Shown in pieces: positions 59,114 through 64,000 of a DNA stretch of 64,000 nt. Origin of the DNA: Bacillus multifaciens (GTDB lineage: Bacteria > Bacillota > Bacilli > Bacillales > Bacillaceae_G); contig NZ_JAVBXD010000020.1 in assembly GCF_030756675.1 (NCBI RefSeq), forward strand, positions 16,998 through 80,997, given 5' to 3'. The notes below the pieces were generated by a model. It was not told the origin of the DNA and made no database searches. It saw nothing but the letters and a program-made list of their open reading frames with translations. Every line of letters begins with the position of its first letter. Within the stretch, counting starts at the first letter, position 1. The translations under genes and the position numbers were made by a program.

Positions 59114-59921
59114 ATCCTCTTCTAAATAATCCTAATACTTCCACTGTTTCTGTAATGTTCACGAATGCTTGCGGATCAACTTCAGAAATTATAGATTTCA
59201 TTCCAGCTAGTTCTTCTCGAGAAATTACGGTCATTAATACGTGTTTTTTCTCATTTGAGTATGCACCTTCTCCGTCGAGTAAGGTAATCCCGCGCACAAG
59301 ACTGGAAAGAAGTTTTTCTTTCATTTTTTCTGCGTGACTTGTTACAATCATTAGAGTAATTTTTCGATGTTTTGTGTGAACCGCATCAATTACTTTTCCT
59401 GTAACAAAAATAGATAATAAGCTGTTTAAGGCAGTATCCCAATCGAAGAAAAATCCAGAAATAATGATTACAATAGTATTAAGTGCGATTAAGAATCCGC
59501 CAAGCTGAATATCTTTTTTACGTGAAAGTAACATACCGATAACATCAAACCCGCCTGTTGAACCATAGCAGTTGAAAACAAGTCCAATACCTGCCCCGGC
59601 AATTACACCACCAAATAACGAAGAAAGTAGCGCATCGGTTGCCACTGCATGTACAGGAATAGCGTATAATGCTGCCGAAAGTGTAATAACAGATACGATT
59701 GTATAACCAATAAATCGTTTTCCGAGACCAATATACCCTAAAATAAGAATTGGTAAGTTTAGTAAAAAGTTCACTAATCCGGTATTAAAGGGAGTTAAGA
59801 TTCCAATGATAATTGCGATTCCACTAATCCCACTGCTTAAAATCTTGTGGGGGATAAGGAAAAGATTAAAAGAAAGTCCTACAATTAAAGACCCTAAAAT
59901 CACTCCGAGTAATCGATACAT
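59112..59921 (-). CDS. YitT-family membrane protein (DUF161/DUF2179)
   Basis: 269 aa. Five to six transmembrane helices (YitT_membrane, with HKILSSGISGIAIIIG and NCYGSTGGFDVIGMLLSRKK), then a C-terminal cytoplasmic DUF2179 domain (RGITLLDGEGAYSNEKKHVL, then REELAGMKSIISEVDPQAF). I start at ATG 59921 with AAGGACGGG upstream; an in-frame extension to 59957 is possible. Function unknown; several paralogues are usual per Bacillus genome. Confidence 0.9.
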   Translation of the reverse strand: MYRLLGVILGSLIVGLSFNLFLIPHKILSSGISGIAIIIGILTPFNTGLVNFLLNLPILILGYIGLGKRFIGYTIVSVITLSAALYAIPVHAVATDALLSSLFGGVIAGAGIGLVFNCYGSTGGFDVIGMLLSRKKDIQLGGFLIALNTIVIIISGFFFDWDTALNSLLSIFVTGKVIDAVHTKHRKITLMIVTSHAEKMKEKLLSSLVRGITLLDGEGAYSNEKKHVLMTVISREELAGMKSIISEVDPQAFVNITETVEVLGLFRRG

Positions 59922-60073
59922 ATCTTTCCCGTCCTTCACTAAAGATGCTATATACAAATTGATAATAATTCAAAATTATATATGAGATTGTAAGATTTGC
60001 GGAAAAACAGTTTATTTCGGTAAATTAGATTAGTTTGAAAAATGAAAGCGATTTTTAGAAAGGGGAGAGGGAT

Positions 60074-60877
60074 ATGAAGATTCAGGTTTTTCAACAAAAA
60101 AGTCCATTCAAACAAGAATGCGAAGATGCACTAATTTGTAATGAAGCTTTACAGCTATATGGTGTGTGTGACGGAGCGACGCCGCTAATTGATTTTCAAG
60201 ATGAGAATGGGCATAACGGAGCATACTTGGCTTCCCACCTGTTTCAGCGACACTTTGAATCGCTTTTCAATGTGGATTCATTACAAACTGAAGTTGCTAC
60301 AGCTAATCAGTTACTGCAAGAAAAAATGCAATTCTATCATATTGATACGACAAAAAAGGAGCAACTATGGTGCACTTGTATTGCTGCTATTCATATTACA
60401 GATAAAACAATAGAATATGCGCAGCTTGGAGATTGTGTGATTGTTGCTAAATGTATTGATGGATCCGTAAAAGTGCTTACGAAAGACACAGTGAAAGGCA
60501 TTAGTAAACGGGCAAAACAAAAACGTGAGAAAGAACGTAAAAAGGGACTTTTTGTTCCAGATGAAGTAATATTTACTGATAAAAAAGAACAATTACGCTA
60601 CAATCGTTACATGGCAAATACTTTAAACGGATATTCTGTTGCAAATGGGATGAATGAAGCAATATCTTTTATTCAGCAAGGAAAATTGTTACGACAAGAA
60701 ATTACCAATCTATTGATTTGTTCAGATGGTTTGTTTCATCTCGATTGGACGCTAGAAACAAGTGCACAATTTGTGTGGGAACATGGTATTAAGAAATACA
60801 TAAAAATAATAGAAGAATTAGAAGCGAAACAGCTTATTCATCCAGATGATAAAACGGCAATTATCATTCATTTGTAA
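60074..60877 (+). CDS. PP2C-family Ser/Thr phosphatase-like protein
   Basis: 267 aa single-domain PPM/PP2C protein. Metal-binding and core motifs: CEDAL (Asp18), VCDGATPL (32 onward), AQLGDCV, ICSDGLFHLD and HPDDKTAIIIHL (final Asp). An unusual basic insert KGISKRAKQKREKERKKG sits mid-domain. ATG 60074 follows AAAGGGGAGAGG. It is 11 nt upstream of an amidase gene and likely co-transcribed. The phosphoprotein target and cognate kinase are not in the window. Confidence 0.88.
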   Translation: MKIQVFQQKSPFKQECEDALICNEALQLYGVCDGATPLIDFQDENGHNGAYLASHLFQRHFESLFNVDSLQTEVATANQLLQEKMQFYHIDTTKKEQLWCTCIAAIHITDKTIEYAQLGDCVIVAKCIDGSVKVLTKDTVKGISKRAKQKREKERKKGLFVPDEVIFTDKKEQLRYNRYMANTLNGYSVANGMNEAISFIQQGKLLRQEITNLLICSDGLFHLDWTLETSAQFVWEHGIKKYIKIIEELEAKQLIHPDDKTAIIIHL

Positions 60878-60888
60878 AGGGTGAGACT

Positions 60889-61359
60889 ATGCACATTCAG
60901 AAAGCGCATGTATCTTTTCGTGATCCGCTGCAGCCATTACAAGTTGTTACACATCTTATCATTCATCACACAGCCGAAGATGGCTGGGACGTGTATAAAA
61001 CACATGAATTTCATCAAAATAGTCGAGGGTGGAGCGGAATAGGATATAATTATTTTATTGAAGAAAATGGCACCATTTACGAAGGAAGAGGACTGCATAT
61101 AGGAGCTCATGTGAAAGGTTATAATACGAATAGTATTGGGATTTGTATATCTGGAAATTTTGACGACTATGATCCAACACCACTACAAATGATTTCTTTG
61201 CATTGGCTATGTAAACAGTTCATGCATCAATTTTCTTTAAATAGTGAGCATGTTCTCGGTCATCGTGAATTAAATGGTGTAACAAAAACTTGCCCTGGAA
61301 CGCGTTTTTCAATGGAAACACTACGCCATATTTTATCAAATAAAAAAGGAGCTTTATAA
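60889..61359 (+). CDS. N-acetylmuramoyl-L-alanine amidase (Amidase_2), no signal peptide
   Basis: 156-aa zinc amidase of the T7-lysozyme/PGRP type. Zn ligands: LIIHHTAED (His26/27), LGHRELNG (His125) and KTCPGTRF (Cys135), with Lys133 as the assisting residue. Tyr of YNYFIEENGTIYEGRG supports the family. No signal peptide, wall-binding domain or holin gene nearby, so it may recycle cytosolic muropeptides or be a domesticated phage enzyme. GTG-rich RBS AAAGGGTGAG precedes ATG 60889. Between PP2C and DUF2164 genes. Confidence 0.9.
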   Translation: MHIQKAHVSFRDPLQPLQVVTHLIIHHTAEDGWDVYKTHEFHQNSRGWSGIGYNYFIEENGTIYEGRGLHIGAHVKGYNTNSIGICISGNFDDYDPTPLQMISLHWLCKQFMHQFSLNSEHVLGHRELNGVTKTCPGTRFSMETLRHILSNKKGAL

Positions 61360-61360
61360 T

Positions 61361-61606
61361 ATGATGTTTATGAAATTACCAAATGAGAAAAAAGAAACAC
61401 TTGTAGAACATATTCAACAATTTTTTGAAGAAGAAGATCTAGGAGAAATTGGCCGATTTCAAGCAGAGCGCTTAATTGAAGAAATGATAAAAGAACTAGG
61501 GCCGCATATATATAACCAAGCAATAGGTGATGCTACAAAGCTTGTCGCAGATAAACTTACAAATTTAGAAGAAGACTTATATGTGCTAGAAAAGCCAATT
61601 AAATAG
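61361..61606 (+). CDS. DUF2164 family protein
   Basis: 81 aa, helical and acidic. Family features: KLPNEKKETLVEHIQQFFEE, then LGEIGRFQAERLIEEMIKEL, GPHIYNQAIGDA. AGGAG precedes ATG 61361, 1 nt after the amidase stop, so translation is coupled. Function unknown. Last gene of the three-gene operon. Confidence 0.9.
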   Translation: MMFMKLPNEKKETLVEHIQQFFEEEDLGEIGRFQAERLIEEMIKELGPHIYNQAIGDATKLVADKLTNLEEDLYVLEKPIK

Positions 61607-61617
61607 AAGAAATGTAC

Positions 61618-61661
61618 AAAAAATACTCCTCGTTTCATTTGATTCACGAGGAGTGTTTTTG
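61618..61661. terminator. Terminator of the PP2C-amidase-DUF2164 operon
   Basis: ACTCCTCGT (61625-61633) pairs with ACGAGGAGT (61646-61654), followed by GTTTTTG; it also faces the convergent lipoprotein gene. Confidence 0.88.
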
Positions 61662-61681
61662 TCTATTGACTAGATTGTTTT

Positions 61682-62404
61682 TCACTTTGTAAGCTGTAAA
61701 GCTTTCATATAATCACCTCTTTTCTCAAGAGCCTTTTTTGCTTCTTCAGCTGTTACTACATAATCTACTATAATATTTTGTAATAAACTCTTATTAGCAT
61801 TTGGCAGCTGAATTGTTATATCGTCCACACTAACCTTATTATTTTCAATTGTTTTGTTAAATTCTTGAATACTTCTTGCAACCTCCGCTAAATTTTCCAT
61901 ATGTGCAGGATTGTTTACATCTAAAAAGATATTACTTCTAAAAACTGCCGTAACATAATGCTTCAAATTTTTCTGTGCTATTTCTTTCTCAGTCTTCTTG
62001 TTAAAAACAGTATCCCCCGTCTGCATTTGATGGAACGTAAATATAGTATTATTCCCTTTTTTTTCATAATATGTATTAAATTTTTCTTGTAAATCATACG
62101 CTTCTTTTTTTATTTTATAGTTATCATTATTTACTTTTGGAGAGATTTGTCCATCGAAATATAGTTGGAATTGCAAATGTGGTTCATCTACTTGCTGCAC
62201 ATAAGCTGTTCGCTCTTTTGGACAAGGTAAAGATAAAATCTTTCCGGTCCCATATGTTTCAACTTGATTTAGTTTAACAGAAATACCATACTCCGATTTT
62301 GTATAATTTTGTGCTTTTTGTTCAATTTCTTTGTTCGATATATCACATGATGTTAATAGTAATAAACTAAACATTATGCTATATGTTATTTTTGTTCTTT
62401 TCAT
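61682..62404 (-). CDS. Predicted lipoprotein (240 aa)
   Basis: Signal peptide MKRTKITYSIMFSLLLLTSC with lipobox L-T-S-C (Cys20), so it is exported and lipid-anchored. The mature part is hydrophilic, mixed alpha/beta, without recognised domain; cereus-group genomes carry many such DUF-type lipoproteins. A purine-rich AAAAGGAGATG lies before the ATG at 62404. The XRE regulator gene is 52 nt upstream on the same strand, suggesting one operon. Function unknown. Confidence 0.88.
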   Translation of the reverse strand: MKRTKITYSIMFSLLLLTSCDISNKEIEQKAQNYTKSEYGISVKLNQVETYGTGKILSLPCPKERTAYVQQVDEPHLQFQLYFDGQISPKVNNDNYKIKKEAYDLQEKFNTYYEKKGNNTIFTFHQMQTGDTVFNKKTEKEIAQKNLKHYVTAVFRSNIFLDVNNPAHMENLAEVARSIQEFNKTIENNKVSVDDITIQLPNANKSLLQNIIVDYVVTAEEAKKALEKRGDYMKALQLTK

Positions 62405-62456
62405 ATTTCATCTCCTTTTATTTCTACTTCATTGTAATTTCTCTTCTAAAATTTAA

Positions 62457-62909
62457 TTACTCGTTAGTTAATTCGTGAAAACGATTTATAACATCTTCCT
62501 CTTCAAACGTGCTATACCACCTATAATCACTATCATCTAAAATACGAAAATGTTGACTAATCACATTTTGTTGTACTCGAAATTTTCCTTTTTTCGCAAT
62601 CTCATTCCAAAACATTTTTCCGCCTAATGTTTTTACTTTTGGCGTATTCATACCATCGTGGGCCAGTGTTTCGATTACTTCAAAAGGTTCTTCTCCTAAA
62701 ATGTGTTTTAAGATTTGACTATCCTTAAATAAGGCACAAACTGCGACAGCATTCGTCCAACTAATTAATGTTCTTTCTTTTTCAACTTGAACCAGTGTCT
62801 TTTTCGAAATTCCTAGAACAGTAGCCATTTTTTCTTGAGAATATACTTTTTCAAGACGAATCAGACGAACATTCTTAGAAATCAAATCAATTACAGTTTC
62901 TTTATTCAA
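62457..62909 (-). CDS. XRE-family transcriptional regulator with C-terminal extension
   Basis: 150 aa. N-terminal helix-turn-helix (NVRLIRLEKVYSQEKMATVL, then GISKKTLVQVEKERTLISW). The C-terminal ~70 residues (LGGKMFWNEIAKKGKFRVQQ, then HFRILDDSDYRWYSTFEEE) form an unidentified domain common in cereus-group regulators. Start is TTG 62909 with AGGAG 9 nt upstream. A 32-bp palindrome lies 33 bp before the start, so autoregulation is likely. It probably controls the lipoprotein gene downstream. Confidence 0.85.
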   Translation of the reverse strand: MNKETVIDLISKNVRLIRLEKVYSQEKMATVLGISKKTLVQVEKERTLISWTNAVAVCALFKDSQILKHILGEEPFEVIETLAHDGMNTPKVKTLGGKMFWNEIAKKGKFRVQQNVISQHFRILDDSDYRWYSTFEEEDVINRFHELTNE

Positions 62910-62941
62910 ATAACATCACTCCTATGGATTAGTGTTCAATT

Positions 62942-62973
62942 TAACTTATAGTGTAATATTACACTATAAGTTA
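62942..62973. promoter_or_regulatory. 32-bp perfect palindrome, operator candidate
   Basis: Left half TAACTTATAGTGTAAT is followed directly by its exact reverse complement. It overlaps the region expected for the XRE gene promoter. Confidence 0.75.
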
Positions 62974-63302
62974 TCTTTTGTGAATAGAAAGCATATTGGG
63001 GGGAATTTACAAAAGGTAACTGGTAGTTGCTTATGTCTCAAAGAGTGTGATTTTTAACCGTTCTAATGTCCACTAATGCTTATTTCGTTCCTTTACTACA
63101 CAGACACTATTTATCATTTAAAAGCTACGCAAATTATTTCCTATATTAAAGAATTTGTAATAAAGATTGCTAGTTTATCAGGTAATAATCCGGAAACATT
63201 TGGCCATGACTTTAAATTGGAACAATGGGGATTAGTGATATATATTCGTTTTATAATGAAGTGGCTGGTAACATTTATCGTTTACCTTTGAATTAAAAAA
63301 GG
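62974..63302. other. Region without a confident gene
   Basis: A 71-codon plus frame (63076-63291) has no ribosome binding site and no recognised motif; it may be decayed coding DNA. No other feature seen. Confidence 0.4.
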
Positions 63303-63338
63303 AAATAAAAAAATCCCCTTCATATATTTGAAGGGGAT
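63303..63338 (-). terminator. Terminator of the GNAT pseudogene
   Basis: ATCCCCTTCA (63313-63322) pairs with TGAAGGGGAT (63329-63338); on the minus strand seven T follow. Confidence 0.85.
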
Positions 63339-63345
63339 GAAAATA

Positions 63346-63770
63346 TTATAGCATCTTTGTCCAAATCGCCTTTGTATAAGCAATGTTCATTCCAGCTCGC
63401 TCCATATTATTTTGGCTAACATCATCTATAGTGAAAGCAGGCATGCCAAAGCTTTTTACATAAATATCTCCAAAGAGATGAAATTCATCTTCCCCTAAAT
63501 CTCGAATAATAATCTCATTAGAATCAGTCGTATCAATTACACGTGGACTTCCATATAAAGTTGTATGAAAGTCTGTTTGATAAAACACTTTTTTAGCTAA
63601 ATAATAAAATAACTCAGGGGTTGAGTGAGCAGGAGTTATTCCAAATCGAAAAGGAATCCTTTGTTTTTCATAATAAGAAATTATTTCATCTATATAAGTT
63701 GAACTTATTTTTTACAATTTCAAATTCAGTAGCAAAATCATCATTCAAATTGCTTTCATAAGGCAATTTG
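63346..63770 (-). pseudogene. GNAT acetyltransferase with frameshift and internal deletion
   Basis: Minus-strand pieces read NDDFATEFEIVKNKFNLY, then after a frameshift near 63695 IDEIISYYEKQRIPFRFGIT ... STPELFYYLAKKVFYQTDFH, then DEFHLFGDIYVKSFGMPAFT, which joins directly to VSQNNMERAGMNIAYTKAIW. The last piece is the C-terminal GNAT helix; the acetyl-CoA-binding core that should separate it from FGMPAF is missing, so about 80-100 codons were deleted in frame. The terminator downstream is intact. Family call rests on these segments from memory of cereus-group GNAT proteins. Confidence 0.65.
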
Positions 63771-63778
63771 AATGATGA
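63738..63778. repeat. 16-bp inverted repeat at the 5' end of the GNAT pseudogene
   Basis: TCATCATTCAAATTGC (63738-63753) and its exact reverse complement (63763-63778) flank a 9-nt loop. One arm is coding sequence of the broken gene, so it looks like an inverted duplication scar. Confidence 0.65.
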
Positions 63779-63879
63779 AAATTTTCGATAAAAGAGGATT
63801 GTAAGAAAATATTTAATTCAACTTATATATTTCCTTTGTGCCAGTGAATGTTATCCCTTTTACGGTATTGAAAGAAGGA

Positions 63880-63918
63880 CCAGGGATTCCTTTTGCTGAA
63901 AAGGCCCCGACCGCTTTA
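63880..63918 (+). repeat. Fragment of a bcr-type repeat, copy 10
   Basis: CCTTTTGCTGAAAAGGCCC then CGACCGCTT matches the middle of the full copies up to the core, where similarity stops abruptly and the hairpin at 63919 begins. Confidence 0.4.
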
Positions 63919-63972
63919 AAATGTACCCTATAGAGTAGACACTAAAAAAGTCTCTCTCTGTATGGTACATTT
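63919..63972. mobile_element. Fold-back element, possibly abutted IS3-family ends
   Basis: AATGTACC at one end and GGTACATT at the other, with partly complementary ATAGAGTAGACACT and AGTCTCTCTCTGTAT inside. TGTACC with GTAGACAC resembles ends of IS3-family elements; no transposase is present. Confidence 0.35.
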
Positions 63973-64000
63973 TTGTATAATTAAGAAATACAAAACTTGA

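Noticed and set aside
63076-63291. 71-codon plus frame
   Set aside because: No RBS, no motif, in a decayed region; could be ancient coding DNA but cannot be supported.

Overview
The window looks like chromosome of a Bacillus cereus-group bacterium (cereus/thuringiensis/mycoides/pseudomycoides type). The DNA is AT-rich, genes have strong GGAGG ribosome binding sites and some TTG/GTG starts, and there are housekeeping blocks in the order known from Bacillus (lexA-yneB-ynzC, tkt-sirA-yneF, ccdA-ccdC-yneK, hutPHUIG). Repeats of the cereus-group bcr type are scattered between genes. No rRNA, tRNA, CRISPR array or intact transposase was seen. All assignments come from reading sequence and motifs; no database search was run.

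Region 1 (1-15.0 kb) is the distal part of a surface-polysaccharide locus that begins before the window. It holds three glycosyltransferases (GT4, GT-D, GT2), a GH88/105-like hydrolase, an O-acetyltransferase, a Wzx flippase, a 1.2-kresidue beta-helix protein, galE, and a bacillosamine-type module (PglC-like phosphoglycosyltransferase, PglD-like acetyltransferase, PglE-like aminotransferase). It also has a broken acyltransferase-3 start and three bcr repeats.

Region 2 (15.5-24.1 kb) is the most notable accessory block: a SinR-like regulator, a 1.1-kb leader with SinR-type boxes, and a lasso-peptide cluster of the kinase-containing paeninodin/pseudomycoidin type. Gene order is cyclase C, precursor A (51 codons, 18990-19145), kinase K, RRE protein B1, leader peptidase B2, nucleotidyltransferase N, ABC exporter D. 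The precursor has a canonical leader but an acceptor acid one residue further out than usual, so the ring size is unresolved.

Region 3 (24.1-36 kb) is core genome: a NodB deacetylase, a PadR/DUF1700/DUF4097 envelope operon, lexA with an SOS box, yneB, ynzC, a metallophosphatase, a TipAS-type MerR regulator, tkt, sirA with a Spo0A box, and yneF. Region 4 (35-50 kb) is mixed: a heterodimeric ABC exporter, Nudix, LysR, a BceB-type permease without its ATPase, a DMT transporter, ccdA/ccdC, yneK, a small gene behind a LexA box, an Asp/Glu racemase, a DJ-1/PfpI protein, and a methyltransferase fused to a ribbon-helix-helix domain.

Region 5 (50.4-56.5 kb) is the histidine-utilisation operon hutP-H-U-I-G with a sigma-A promoter, a cre-like site and a HutP-controlled terminator. 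Region 6 (56.5-64 kb) is a patchwork: a PAP2 remnant, a sporulation-type PAS histidine kinase, a twice-frameshifted VOC gene, a YitT protein, a PP2C/amidase/DUF2164 operon, a lipoprotein, an XRE regulator with a large palindrome, a GNAT gene with an internal deletion, and an interrupted bcr repeat.
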